The notes under the pieces: model-generated
What the model was told of the DNA's origin: nothing
The model's input: the letters and a program-made list of their open reading frames with translations, nothing else
Database searches by the model: none
Part shown: piece after piece, positions 54,501 to 62,691 of the stretch
How positions within the stretch are numbered: the stretch's first letter is position 1
Layout of the letters: each line of letters begins with the position of its first letter
DNA from: DATKZS01 sp035527835 [NCBI: bacterium]
Lineage (GTDB): Bacteria > RBG-13-61-14
Assembly: GCA_035527835.1 (NCBI GenBank)
Contig: DATKZS010000041.1
Location: forward strand, 1 to 64,000
Direction of reading: 5' to 3'
DNA length: 64,000 bases
Program-made: the position numbers and the translations under genes

Positions 54501-55035
54501 CCTTGAGAGCAATTTCGCGCCCGATATGAAGGTCCCGTGCCAATATGATACGGCCGATCCCGCCCCGGGCGTACTCTTTCTTCAAGATATAACGGCCGGG
54601 ATGCTCGATCGTGATACCGTCCGTATCGCCGAAATCATATGGCGAGGATGCCGGGTCATTTTCCGTTATCCCGTCCGCATGTTTACCTCCAAACGGGCGC
54701 GAAGAAAGGGCCACGCCCTCGGAGCCCAAAACGATCGAACCCGAAAACGATTTATGCACCATCGGCTCGCCGCCGAAAGAATGCAGCGTCTCCGAGGCGT
54801 CTCCCCCATGCGCCTGGATCTGGCGATCCAGGAGGCCGTTCATCAACACCCGGTCCTCTTCTTTAATGAGGCCGAGCGAAACCAGTATTTCTCCCAGATT
54901 CTTGGTCGGATCAGTAGCAAAAACAGCGGCGGCTTTAGCCATATCAATGGCTTCGATGAAATGTAACTGGACCGCGATGACCCCGAAGAGCAGGTTCCGG
55001 TCACGCAAGGCTTTCTGGTTCATGTCCTTCGCCAT
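51514..55035 (-). CDS. Serine/threonine protein kinase with 14 WD40 repeats
   Basis: 1173 residues from the ATG at 55035 (GAGGAG eight nucleotides upstream). Residues 1-75 match the N-terminal module of Planctomycetes-type kinases (R-N-L-L-F-G-V-I-A-V-Q, L-G-E-I-L-V-S-L-G). Kinase domain ~155-450: G-G-I-G-R-I loop, A-L-K-E-L lysine, H-R-D-L-K-P-Q-N catalytic loop, D-W-G (for D-F-G), G-T-P-A-Y-M-S-P-E-Q. A coiled-coil linker with an E-E-Q-R-A-L-A-S-L-type stretch follows, then 14 WD40 repeats (~560-1150), enough for two seven-bladed propellers. No convincing TM helix. GC is lower than in the Mla genes around it. It sits between the two halves of the Mla locus on the same strand. Confidence 0.95.
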   Translation of the reverse strand: MAKDMNQKALRDRNLLFGVIAVQLHFIEAIDMAKAAAVFATDPTKNLGEILVSLGLIKEEDRVLMNGLLDRQIQAHGGDASETLHSFGGEPMVHKSFSGSIVLGSEGVALSSRPFGGKHADGITENDPASSPYDFGDTDGITIEHPGRYILKKEYARGGIGRIILARDLHIGREIALKELLPEKHGPNDPAHSPQRITVDATKRFLREARITGQLEHPSIVPVYEIARRSDGTIYYTMRLVRGKTLMEMLEECHDLFDRLQLLPFYLDVCHAMAYAHSKRVIHRDLKPQNIVVGEFSDTMVLDWGLAKMCGAVDETDSLAAMEAMQLIKGNLLLETVPGQPMGTPAYMSPEQAKGNIEDIDERSDVWSLGAILYEILTGKPPFWGSSLYEVITNVVCDSVVPVTEKEPEAPPELCSIAQKCLEKKREQRYADAGALVEAVEGVVLGLFGTASFIRVRTERNLAVEQRRIIEQQRKIAEEQRALASLREAEAKRNLAEAYYQYGIHSEKEGRWNDSAIYCAKALVLSGRQDVRSALYRESAQPIRISLRRTLIGHQDRISALCFSPEGNFLLSGSWDGSMKLWALETGECVRTFVGQDDWVTSIAYASDGQLIFSASGDSVKVWDAKSGQISRILAKHDAQVTCIAVSPLGNRVLSGSVDQTMKLWDTGRGECIKTFAGHSDWITAVDFSPDGRYILSASWDKTLRLWTLDSGECMRTFSGHEEEINWAGFDPDSRYILSASKDNTLKLWNIETGECLATYTGHQDQIFAADFHAQGDLFLSGGNDNTLRLWSAEHTRVLRSFVAHEARVSTLAFSPAGMYAASGSWDRTIKIWELRENEVIVTLDEHESEVVAVAYSPDGRFIASADDGRKVIIWSASRREYLRGFAGHEARVSAVAFSPDSKLIATASYDDTIKVWAPQDGKLQRTLTGHDDDVLTVAFSPDGKSILSGGYDRSIKLWHLQSGECVRTFTGHRNPVTSVAFSPDGKHFISGGALERQGFESVQGDLRLWAVETGECEKIFAGIANEVLCIGYSRDGRFIFSTGNEIIKIWDAGNGECLMDLVGHSYWVRSAAFSPDGKYLASAGDDKTIKLWSLPEGKCLLTLTQHTESVSAVVFSPDGNQIVSASHDRLVKIWPVPHDLLQTGAEELFEGAQKEIGLRLEEFEIKPLSLIG

Positions 55036-55161
55036 TGGCGGAACTCCTCGCATATCGGCCCGCAATCAGCGCCGGCTGAAAACGGCATTCAAGCCCTAGC
55101 TCCATCTCTTTATCCCGCCCATCCTGTCCATCCCTGTTAAATGCCTCTTCCCCTTCCCCCT

Positions 55162-56013
55162 TCAATCAAAAAACAACAGCGTCTCCGCCACCTGGAAGGT
55201 GATTGACGCGATGCTGGCCATCACGTAGTCGCACAGGAAAATGGCGATCGAGCTGGTGACCAGGCACGAGTTCACGGCCTTTCCCACTCCCTCGGTCCCG
55301 CCCTCCGTGCTCATGCCCTTGTAGCAGGAGATGGTCGAGAGCAGGAGCCCGAAGAACAGGCCCTTGGCCATCCCGTTGAACAGCGCCCACGCCGCGGCCA
55401 GGCTCCGCACGTTCGCGAAATAATACGACAGCCCCATGTCCCGGAGCAGGTACACCGCCACCGCCCCGCCCACGCTCGCCACCACCAGGCCCGCCACCGT
55501 CAGCACGAAGATCATCAGCGTCACCGCGATGAACCGCGGCACCACCAGAAACTGCATCGGGTCCGCGCCCAGGCAACGCACCGCGTCAATCTGCTCCGTC
55601 ACCTTCATCGTCCCCAGCTCCGCCGTGATATAAGCCCCGATCCGGCCCGCGATCATGATCGAGACCAGCACCGGCCCCACCTCTCGAAGCAGCCCCGACG
55701 TCGTGATCCCGCCCAGGTACTGCGTCGCCCCGAACAGCGAGAGCGCGTACTCGAACTGGATCGCCACGATCGCCCCCACGAATACCCCGGCGATAATAAC
55801 GATCGGAAGCGACTTCACCCCCACCTGGTAAAGCTGGATGATCAGCTCGCGCCACTCGAACGGACGCCGGAACATGTGCCTCCACACCTGCACGAAAAAA
55901 ATCGCCATCCCGCCCAGGTCCTGCAAAAAGGGACCGAACCACGTGAACAAGAACCCGATCACCAGGAACGGGAACTGCCACAGCCGCGCGATCCTCTTCC
56001 ACGCCCCGCTCAT
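55162..56013 (-). CDS. mlaE: MlaE-family lipid ABC permease (first of two)
   Basis: 283 residues from the ATG overlapping the ATPase stop (ATGA). Five or six TM helices with G-A-I-V-A-I-Q-F-E-Y-A-L, L-L-R-E-V-G-P-V-L-V-S-I-M-I-A-G-R-I-G-A-Y-I-T-A-E-L-G-T-M-K-V-T-E-Q-I-D-A and G-G-T-E-G-V-G-K-A-V-N-S. Only moderately similar to the second copy at 47953-48843, so the two may form a heterodimeric pore. Confidence 0.95.
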   Translation of the reverse strand: MSGAWKRIARLWQFPFLVIGFLFTWFGPFLQDLGGMAIFFVQVWRHMFRRPFEWRELIIQLYQVGVKSLPIVIIAGVFVGAIVAIQFEYALSLFGATQYLGGITTSGLLREVGPVLVSIMIAGRIGAYITAELGTMKVTEQIDAVRCLGADPMQFLVVPRFIAVTLMIFVLTVAGLVVASVGGAVAVYLLRDMGLSYYFANVRSLAAAWALFNGMAKGLFFGLLLSTISCYKGMSTEGGTEGVGKAVNSCLVTSSIAIFLCDYVMASIASITFQVAETLLFFD

Positions 56014-56750
56014 CGCCCCCTCCGCGCCAGACCCTTCTTGAACTCGTTCACCCCGGGGTCGCCGCTCGCCATGAACTCGTCCACCGTGCCCACGAACCGG
56101 AACCGCCCGTCCCACAACAACCCCACCCGGTCCGCGATCTGCACCATGCTCTCCATGTCGTGGCTGACAACGATGGAGGTGGTGTTGAGGTCGCGGTTCA
56201 ACTGCCTGATCAGCCGGCTGATCCGGTTCGCCGTGAACGGGTCAAGACCCGTGGTCGGCTCGTCATAAAGCAGGTAGCGCGGCTCCAGCGCCAGCGTCCG
56301 CGCCAGGCCCACCCGCTTCTGCTCCCCGAAGCTCAGCTCGTCCGGCATCCGCTCCCCCACCGCCGGGTCAATCTCAACCCTCCGGAGCCCGCTCTCCACC
56401 CGCCGCTTGATCTCGTCCTCCGAATACTGCCCCGCGCGCCTGAGCCCGAACGCAACGTTCTCGTACACCGGCAGCGAATCGAACAGCGTCGGCAACTGGA
56501 AAACCATCCCGCACTTCAGCCGCACCTTCTGGAACCCGTCCTCCGTAAGCCCCGACACATCCTCCCCGTCGATCCGGATCGAGCCCTGCTCCGACTTCAC
56601 CAGGCCCACCAGCAAACGGATCATCACCGTCTTGCCCGCGCCCGTCTTCCCCAAAACGAAAAACGTCTCCCCCTCCCGCACCGTGAGCTCAATCCCCCGC
56701 AGCACGGCCTTGTCCCCGAACGACTTCCAAACTCCCTGGTATTCAATCAT
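56010..56750 (-). CDS. mlaF: MlaF-like ABC ATPase (second of two)
   Basis: 246 residues. Walker A G-K-T-G-A-G-K-T-V, with F-Q-L-P-T-L-F-D-S-L Q-loop, signature L-S-F-G-E-Q-K-R-V-G-L (G-G-Q variant), Walker B L-L-Y-D-E-P-T-T-G-L-D, H-loop S-H-D-M. The Walker A Lys is present. Translationally coupled with the downstream permease. A CGCCAAG hairpin lies between it and the first ATPase gene. Confidence 0.94.
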   Translation of the reverse strand: MIEYQGVWKSFGDKAVLRGIELTVREGETFFVLGKTGAGKTVMIRLLVGLVKSEQGSIRIDGEDVSGLTEDGFQKVRLKCGMVFQLPTLFDSLPVYENVAFGLRRAGQYSEDEIKRRVESGLRRVEIDPAVGERMPDELSFGEQKRVGLARTLALEPRYLLYDEPTTGLDPFTANRISRLIRQLNRDLNTTSIVVSHDMESMVQIADRVGLLWDGRFRFVGTVDEFMASGDPGVNEFKKGLARRGR

Positions 56751-56773
56751 GGTTGCTCTCATTGAAGCAGGGA

Positions 56774-56853
56774 TTAACCGCCAAGACGCCAAGAACGCCA
56801 AGAGAAAAAGAATAAAAATTATTCCTTGGCGTTCTTGGCGTCTTGGCGGTTAA
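56774..56853. repeat. CGCCAAGACGCCAAG hairpin (copy 2)
   Basis: TTAACCGCCAAGACGCC words and their exact complement flank a short A-rich loop, between the two ATPase genes. Confidence 0.9.
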
Positions 56854-56864
56854 TTTTGTCTTCA

Positions 56865-57596
56865 TCATCCCTCCCCGTTCGAGTCCAGGAACTCCCTCAG
56901 CTCCGTCCGCTCGCTCGTGAAGATGTCCGCCGGCGCCCCCAGCCGGATGATCCGGCCCTGGTGCAGAAGCAGCACCCGGTCCGCCGTCGCCATGATCAGC
57001 GGCAGATAGTTGCTCACCATCAGCACCGCCCGGTCCGTCCGCTGCCCCAGCTCCGCGATCAGCTCCCCGATCGCCTCCGACGTGATCGGGTCAAGACCCG
57101 CCGTCGGGTCATCATAAATCACGATCCTGGGTTCGTGCGCCACCGCCCTGGCGATCCCCACCCGCTTCTTCATGCCGCCGCTCAACTCCGACGGATACAT
57201 CCGCTCGATCGGACCCAGGTGCAATCGCTCCAAAAGCTCCGTGACCCGCGCCCCGATCTCCGCGTCCGAAAGACCCATCACCTCCCGGAGCACGAACCCG
57301 ATGTTCTCCTTGACCGTCATCGAGTCGAACAGCGCGTTCTGCTGGAACAGCATCCCCACCTTGCGCCTGATCTCCCGGAGCCGCGCCGCCCCCGACCCCG
57401 TCACCTCCTCACCGTCCAGCCAAACCTGGCCCCCGTCCGGCTTCACCAGACCCACCACCGCCCGCGCCAGAATGCTCTTCCCGCTCCCCGAAGCACCCAT
57501 CAGCGCAACCGTCTCCCCGGCCGCGACCTCCAGGCCCACGTCCCGGAGCACCTGCCGCCTCCCCAACTCCAAACTTAGTCCCTTGACCTTGATCAT
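56865..57596 (-). CDS. mlaF: MlaF-like ABC ATPase (first of two)
   Basis: 243 residues. Walker A G-A-S-G-S-G-K-S-I, Q-loop F-Q-Q-N-A-L-F-D-S-M-T-V-K-E-N, signature L-S-G-G-M-K-K-R-V-G-I-A-R-A, Walker B I-V-I-Y-D-D-P-T-A-G-L-D (D-D in place of D-E: the catalytic Glu is replaced by Asp). The usual H-loop His is also not visible (M-V-S-N-Y). The second ATPase has the normal Glu and His, so the two may form an asymmetric ATPase dimer. First gene of the Mla locus. Confidence 0.93.
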   Translation of the reverse strand: MIKVKGLSLELGRRQVLRDVGLEVAAGETVALMGASGSGKSILARAVVGLVKPDGGQVWLDGEEVTGSGAARLREIRRKVGMLFQQNALFDSMTVKENIGFVLREVMGLSDAEIGARVTELLERLHLGPIERMYPSELSGGMKKRVGIARAVAHEPRIVIYDDPTAGLDPITSEAIGELIAELGQRTDRAVLMVSNYLPLIMATADRVLLLHQGRIIRLGAPADIFTSERTELREFLDSNGEG

Positions 57597-57723
57597 CCCA
57601 TCATTCCCGTCGGCGAAATCTTACCCGGTTGAGACGCGAGCGTCAAAACAGAGGGAGGAATCCTGCTGTAGTGGAAGCTCGCAACAGAGTATTTGACTGG
57701 TTTTGTGGCCGAAAAAATAACCG

Positions 57724-58191
57724 TCAAGGAACGCGGATTACGGTGAGGCCGCCGCGCTTCAGGACTTCGCCGGTAACGCCTTCCTTGTCACATGAAGGCG
57801 AGCCGCCTTTGAGGTAGGCCCGCTTCGCCCCGATAATTCGGGCGATCTCCAGGGTGTAATGCGCGCCGGCGACGTGGAAGTGCGTAACGTCCTGCCCGGT
57901 CTCCGGGGCGATGATCCGCAGGCCTTCATCCAGCACCTGCGCTCCCGTTCCTTCAAGGTATTCCCCGGTCCGGGGCGTGGGCATTCCGCCCAGTTGCTCC
58001 GGGCAGACCGGGACCAGCACGTATTTTCCTTCAAGCTTCTCGATCAGCTTGTCCCTCTTCTTCGCCCTCCGCCCGTGCCACCGGCAGGGAACCCCCAGAA
58101 AGCACGCGCTGATCAGGACGGGCTCTTTATAGACCGAAGCTTGCGGCTCCGGGAAGAGCGGCAAGCTCCTCCGGTCTTGCTTTATACCCAT
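57724..58191 (-). CDS. DUF523 family protein
   Basis: 155 residues from the ATG at 58191. Family pattern: L-I-S-A-C-F-L-G-V-P-C-R-W-H-G, V-L-V-P-V-C-P-E-Q-L-G-G-M-P-T-P-R and A-Y-L-K-G-G-S-P-S-C. The conserved cysteines suggest a metal or thiol site. Function not established. Confidence 0.92.
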   Translation of the reverse strand: MGIKQDRRSLPLFPEPQASVYKEPVLISACFLGVPCRWHGRRAKKRDKLIEKLEGKYVLVPVCPEQLGGMPTPRTGEYLEGTGAQVLDEGLRIIAPETGQDVTHFHVAGAHYTLEIARIIGAKRAYLKGGSPSCDKEGVTGEVLKRGGLTVIRVP

Positions 58192-58281
58192 GAACCGTAT
58201 CCTCAACAATGACGCGCCGCCAGAAGCGATGACGCCATCCCATACCCGGCGGTAAATTAATCGTGGCAACTGATATGGCGA

Positions 58282-58776
58282 TTACGCATCCGCCCAATTC
58301 TCCAGTTGGAGTTCGGGCATCAGCTCCTTAATCCTTTTCATTCCTGGATCACGAGAAACAAGAATCAGATTCCGTTCCAATGCTTGTGCCGCAATCCAGA
58401 TGTCATTCTCCTGGATTTGCAATGTCTGACTTGTTAGGGGGTCAACGAGCTGCTCGGGCCTCAATTTTTTCTTTTCCTTTTTAGGAGCATATTTTTCAAA
58501 TAATCTTGCCCTTATGTTGCCATAGTGAATTGCCGTTGATGACGTTATATTAATGGGATAGGGGAAGTGATTGGCAGTAAAATGCTTGTATTGAATTTGT
58601 ATGGGAAGCTGATATTTTGGAGATTCCACCTTATGTCCAAATTCCATTTCGCCTAATGTAATAACAGAAATGTTAATTGGAGTTTCGTAAGGCAACCTCG
58701 ATATTCTCTCGTGAACACCATTTTCTTTCCGAAAGAAATAACTCAATACATTTGTATCTAGCAGGTAACCCTTCAT
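58282..58776 (-). CDS. VapC-like PIN-domain protein
   Basis: 164 residues. PIN acidic residues: L-L-D-T-N-V near the start, G-E-M-E-F-G, E-N-D-I-W-I-A and S-R-D-P-G, so a metal-dependent RNase is expected. A basic insertion (K-K-E-K-K-K) sits mid-protein. No VapB-like antitoxin gene adjoins. Instead it lies 11 bp after a DNA methyltransferase gene on the same strand. AT-rich, as is that gene. Confidence 0.88.
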   Translation of the reverse strand: MKGYLLDTNVLSYFFRKENGVHERISRLPYETPINISVITLGEMEFGHKVESPKYQLPIQIQYKHFTANHFPYPINITSSTAIHYGNIRARLFEKYAPKKEKKKLRPEQLVDPLTSQTLQIQENDIWIAAQALERNLILVSRDPGMKRIKELMPELQLENWADA

Positions 58777-58787
58777 GATGACTTTAC

Positions 58788-61322
58788 CTAAAATGCCTCT
58801 GATGCTTTCTTTAAAGCACTTAAGATAGCAGCGGGCACTTCTTCAGTTTGTTTTTCGATTAGCTTGCCTGACGTAGATTTTCCGAATTCATCGGATAGGT
58901 ATTCATGAAGGTGAAAATAGGATTCGAGGTCTGCAGGGAAATACCTGTTGGGGAATGATATCACACCAGGGCGCTTCTCGCCGCTAAACAAATCTAGAAG
59001 CTCCCTTTCCATTTTGGGAGGAAGATCGTAAAGGCGGAGCACCTCGGCATCGATGCGAAGCAAAATATTTTCTGAATCTTTGAGCTTGTTCGTGTCGTGG
59101 GAGGAAGCAAGGGTAACATATTTCGTGACTAAGCCTGCAATTAATTCCCGGTCCGTGGAATCGGCCCTTGGTATGGGGATAGATTTTACGGTACCCGCTA
59201 GAATGTGGCGCTTCATCGAGTGTGAGTAGGCAAACGCATTAGCAAGCGGAGAATTTATCAAGGCCCATAGGTATTCCAGAGGAATGTCTTTGCTCTTGGG
59301 GCGAAGCGCGTTGTAATTGGTAGTGAAAGTATGCCCATCCCCATCAATGAAAGCTTTTATGCGCCAAGATCCGCGACTGACCCGTGCATGGTTCATTAGG
59401 ACCTGAGGAAGTCCAATTGCAGTTCCTTTCCTTGGTGACATCAAAACTTTTGGATCAAGGTTTAGCCATGATTCTTGAGGTTTGCCATGGAGCTGAAGGT
59501 CTTTCCCAATTTTGGCAAAACCTTTCCTGAATCCCTCAATAGGTCTATCAGAAATGGTGGTCCCGCTCGTCGCCACCCCCTTTTTTTTAAACGACAATCC
59601 TTGTCCAATTTCAGCAATGTCATCCATTCTTTGATTGTCGTTAAGCCAACTCCAGATATGTTCCAATTCGGGTACTCTCAAATCGTAATTATTTGACTGG
59701 GCGAACCGTGCCTGCATTGTCAAAATCTTATCAGACTTGAAATAATTTCTAAAGTCCTGTAACCCTTTTTCTCTGACATGCCGGCAAATTATCTCAATAC
59801 CTTTACTGCCGGTCGACTTTAATCTCCTTGCCAAAATTATTGCGGACTCCATGTCGCTTAGTTTGAATACCTTATCAGGTAAAAGTGAAATTTCCTTGAT
59901 TTCAAAACCTTCAACCAATAATTTTCGCACTTTGGAGGCGTCTTTGCTGTTTAAAAAACCTTGTGGAACCACTATCCCGATAAGGGCTCCAGCAGGGAGT
60001 TCAGGCAATGCCCTTCGGAGCATCTCCGCGGTTTTATTCCTGAGGTATCCACCCTTCTCTCTGTTAGGCATGGCCCATTTTTCTTCAGTGGTAAAATTTT
60101 CAAACGGCGCATTTGAGAAAAAAATTCTGCAGTTCCTTGATAACTGTTCTAGCCTGTCGCCCGAGAACATATCTCCCTGCTCGAGCCTCCATCCGTTTGG
60201 ATTAGGAATGTCGGCCAGGGTCAATGAAAGCCTTGCGATCTCCAAGGCGAATTCATCAATCTCTATCCCGAATAGGTGCTGCCTCAAGTAATTACCAAGC
60301 TCTGAATGAGAGGTATTTTCTGGTGCTAATTCCCGGAGGAGTCGCATGGCCGATACCAGAAAGGCCGCATGTCCGCAGGCCGGCTCGAATATCACTCGAT
60401 CATCAAATGGAATTTCTTTGATCCAGGGTTCCATTTGCCAAACCATATAGTCAACCAGAAAAGAAGGCGTGCTATGAATTCCAAACCTCTTGCGGTTTTC
60501 TTTGGTGATGAGCGCATTCTCGTATACTTCGGCCAGAGCCTCTGTTGTTACATGGGACAAGGGCGCGTAACGTTCCACTTGTTCGGCCAATCTAATTAAT
60601 GGCTGCCTCCAGGAAGTTTTTATTAGTGGAGGATTTCTCGATCCATAGTGCTTCGCTACGCGGTTGAAAACAGTATCAGGATCCAAGAGGTCAATGGTCT
60701 TGAAATTAGGAACCTGCTTATCATGGAGTATCTTGGCTGCCAGTATCCAGAATGTTGATTGAATGAGCCAGCGGCCTTGTAGGGCATTGGGTTGCTCCCA
60801 GCCCAGTCCATCCTTCAAATCCGGGAAGATTCGCACTACTAATCTGGTCAGCTCTTGGCCGATCTCTTCCTCGACCAGCGGCATAAGTCCAAAATCAACA
60901 AATTTAAGCTGGAACGACTTTGACAATCTGCCTTTGGTCTTGGCCCTGTAAATAGACTCAGGCGAGAAATCCTTGTGAGACTTGAAGAATTTTTCAAGAC
61001 TTGCAATCGATACCTCTTCCTGGCGAACGGGGGCGTCGCTTTTCTGGTTCCACCATTGCAGGCTCCCATTTTGCCTGATTAGCACTATGGGAGCGCCAAG
61101 CTCCCGATATGACCGAACTTGGCCGGCGATATCATGCTCAGCCTCATTGAAAGCGATACAGGATGACCTCGCATCCATCGGCTCATGCGCGAAGGCCACT
61201 AATGCCGCCCTCTTTTCTTTGCTCATGGAGCTAAAGGCATAGTTCTCCTTCATCAGGTGCGGTTTATACCCGCACTGATCCTTCAAGAGCCTCTTAATCG
61301 TTTCGGTGTTTATGGCGCTCAT
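58788..61322 (-). CDS. N6-adenine DNA methyltransferase, Type I/IIG-like
   Basis: 844 residues from the ATG at 61322 (GGGGG upstream). The N-terminal ~300 residues are helical and of unknown role. MTase core: T-P-S-F-L-V-D-Y-M-V-W (motif X), F-E-P-A-C-G-H-A-A-F (motif I, AdoMet), F-G-I-E-I-D (motif II), and F-F-S-N-A-P-F-E-N-F as motif IV, where the usual N-P-P-F/Y has Ala for the first Pro. A C-terminal target-recognition-like part follows. No PD-ExK nuclease motif was found by eye. Clearly lower GC than the flanks. Paired with the PIN gene 11 bp downstream. Confidence 0.85.
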   Translation of the reverse strand: MSAINTETIKRLLKDQCGYKPHLMKENYAFSSMSKEKRAALVAFAHEPMDARSSCIAFNEAEHDIAGQVRSYRELGAPIVLIRQNGSLQWWNQKSDAPVRQEEVSIASLEKFFKSHKDFSPESIYRAKTKGRLSKSFQLKFVDFGLMPLVEEEIGQELTRLVVRIFPDLKDGLGWEQPNALQGRWLIQSTFWILAAKILHDKQVPNFKTIDLLDPDTVFNRVAKHYGSRNPPLIKTSWRQPLIRLAEQVERYAPLSHVTTEALAEVYENALITKENRKRFGIHSTPSFLVDYMVWQMEPWIKEIPFDDRVIFEPACGHAAFLVSAMRLLRELAPENTSHSELGNYLRQHLFGIEIDEFALEIARLSLTLADIPNPNGWRLEQGDMFSGDRLEQLSRNCRIFFSNAPFENFTTEEKWAMPNREKGGYLRNKTAEMLRRALPELPAGALIGIVVPQGFLNSKDASKVRKLLVEGFEIKEISLLPDKVFKLSDMESAIILARRLKSTGSKGIEIICRHVREKGLQDFRNYFKSDKILTMQARFAQSNNYDLRVPELEHIWSWLNDNQRMDDIAEIGQGLSFKKKGVATSGTTISDRPIEGFRKGFAKIGKDLQLHGKPQESWLNLDPKVLMSPRKGTAIGLPQVLMNHARVSRGSWRIKAFIDGDGHTFTTNYNALRPKSKDIPLEYLWALINSPLANAFAYSHSMKRHILAGTVKSIPIPRADSTDRELIAGLVTKYVTLASSHDTNKLKDSENILLRIDAEVLRLYDLPPKMERELLDLFSGEKRPGVISFPNRYFPADLESYFHLHEYLSDEFGKSTSGKLIEKQTEEVPAAILSALKKASEAF

Positions 61323-61367
61323 GTCGGCCCCCGCATTATAAGCAAAAAGCAAACTAAAGGAAAATCC

Positions 61368-62111
61368 CTAAAACAACGTCTTCCTCTCCACCACCCGCCC
61401 CACGATCTCCAGCTTCGACGGGTCCGTCACCACGATGTCTTCGTAACGCGCGTTGAGCGGCCGCAGGATCACCAGGCGCTTGGACCCCTTGCCCCCCCCC
61501 TTGTCCCCGTGGATGATCAGCTTCTTGAACGTCGCCTCGTTCTCTTCTTTAAGCTTCGCGATCACGTAGTCCCCGCTCTTGGCCTCGAGGTTCGGGTTCA
61601 CGATCAGCACGTCGCCCTCCCGGAACTCCGGCTCCATCGAGTCGTTCACCACCTTCACCGCGAACAGGTTCGCCGCCTTCTGGTCGCTGTAAACCACCGC
61701 GTCGCTCGCTCCGGCCGGGTACTCCCCGTCCTCCGACGCCATGAACGCGCCCGCCTGCACCATCCCCACCACCGGCACCGCCCGGCCATGGCCCAGGACC
61801 GAGACCTCGATGTTGTCCATCCCCGAGACCTCGCCCAGAAACTCTCCCGCCCCGTGCCGCGACAGACGCTCGAAAATCGGCTTCACCGGCACCGGCGCCT
61901 TCTCCCAGTGCGCCAGCAGGATCAGCCGCTCCAGGTCAAGGTCCAGCGCCTTCGCCAGCTCCATCACCTTGTCGTCCTTCGGCACACTCTTCCCCTGCAC
62001 GATCTTTGAAATGTACACCCCCGTCACCCCGACCTTTCGCGCCAGGTCCTCGTAAGTCCACCCCCGCTCTTTGAGACGCCGCGCCAAAACCTCCTTGAAC
62101 CCTCCGCCCAT
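61368..62111 (-). CDS. XRE-S24 repressor, LexA/CI-like
   Basis: 247 residues, ATG after GGGAGATGAG. N-terminal HTH (residues ~8-65: Y-E-D-L-A-R-K-V-G-V-T-G-V-Y-I-S-K-I-V-Q-G), C-terminal S24 domain with an Ala-Gly cleavage-type site (V-Q-A-G-A-F-M), nucleophile Ser in V-N-D-S-M-E-P-E-F and Lys in T-F-K-K-L-I. Such repressors self-cleave under RecA stimulation. Divergent from the XRE/sigma-like pair, sharing an operator. Confidence 0.92.
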   Translation of the reverse strand: MGGGFKEVLARRLKERGWTYEDLARKVGVTGVYISKIVQGKSVPKDDKVMELAKALDLDLERLILLAHWEKAPVPVKPIFERLSRHGAGEFLGEVSGMDNIEVSVLGHGRAVPVVGMVQAGAFMASEDGEYPAGASDAVVYSDQKAANLFAVKVVNDSMEPEFREGDVLIVNPNLEAKSGDYVIAKLKEENEATFKKLIIHGDKGGGKGSKRLVILRPLNARYEDIVVTDPSKLEIVGRVVERKTLF

Positions 62112-62278
62112 CTCATCTCCCTCCCGTCAGTCGGCAGCATGCCGAAATCCTACGCCAAGGCGCCAAGACCGCCCCACTCCCGCCCCCATCCGTGGTGTCC
62201 CCGCGGCCTTCCCCGCACACCCCCTTGACCCGGTTTATTCTCTCTCTACATTTTTTATCCGCGCCCTTCATTTTTCCC

Positions 62279-62327
62279 TTGACAATTAACTAACTGTTAG
62301 TTTACTATAGCCCGCGATGGTTGTCAA
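62279..62327. promoter_or_regulatory. Divergent overlapping promoters with a 15-bp palindromic operator
   Basis: Plus-strand promoter: TTGACA 62279-62284, 18-nt spacer, TACTAT 62303-62308. Minus-strand promoter: TTGACA 62327-62322, 17-nt spacer, TAAACT 62304-62299. Between them lies AACTAACTGTTAGTT (62288-62302), a perfect 7-1-7 palindrome filling the plus spacer and overlapping the minus -10. A bound repressor would block both directions. Confidence 0.8.
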
Positions 62328-62419
62328 GAGAAAAATCATGAAAATTTCTCGGTGGTCGCGGCCGCACTTTTGGCGGCCTTGGGGTCCAATATATCAGAGA
62401 GGGAAAAAGGGGGTGTTAG

Positions 62420-62689
62420 ATGAAGGTCTTTGACCGCTACAAGTTACGTAACATTCGTAAATTAAAAGGCTATTCCATGGAAATGACGGCCCGGATGCTC
62501 GAGCTCCGCTCCGGGCGCAAGATCACCCGGTCCGCCATCTGCCACTGGGAGCGCGGCGCCGCCAGACCCTCCATCGAGTCGCTGCTCGCCCTGTCCGAGC
62601 TCTTCGACGTCCCGCTCGACTATTTTTTTACCCGCCGATCAAACTGTTTGTTTGAGGACGGGGAGCCCCGCCGCGGCCGGGAGGCCTGA
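62420..62689 (+). CDS. XRE-family HTH regulator
   Basis: 89 residues. HTH: M-T-A-R-M-L-E-L-R-S-G-R-K-I-T-R-S-A-I-C-H-W-E-R-G-A-A-R-P-S, then L-F-D-V-P-L-D-Y-F-F. The 'R-S-A-I-C-H-W-E-R-G' recognition helix is clear. Short C-terminal basic tail. Transcribed divergently from the S24 repressor and followed 2 bp later by the sigma-like gene, so the two form an operon. Confidence 0.9.
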   Translation: MKVFDRYKLRNIRKLKGYSMEMTARMLELRSGRKITRSAICHWERGAARPSIESLLALSELFDVPLDYFFTRRSNCLFEDGEPRRGREA

Positions 62690-62691
62690 CC

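Noticed and set aside
58788-61322. Calling the methyltransferase a complete Type IIG restriction enzyme
   Set aside because: No PD-ExK type nuclease motif could be seen in the N-terminal part; only the methyltransferase core is supported.
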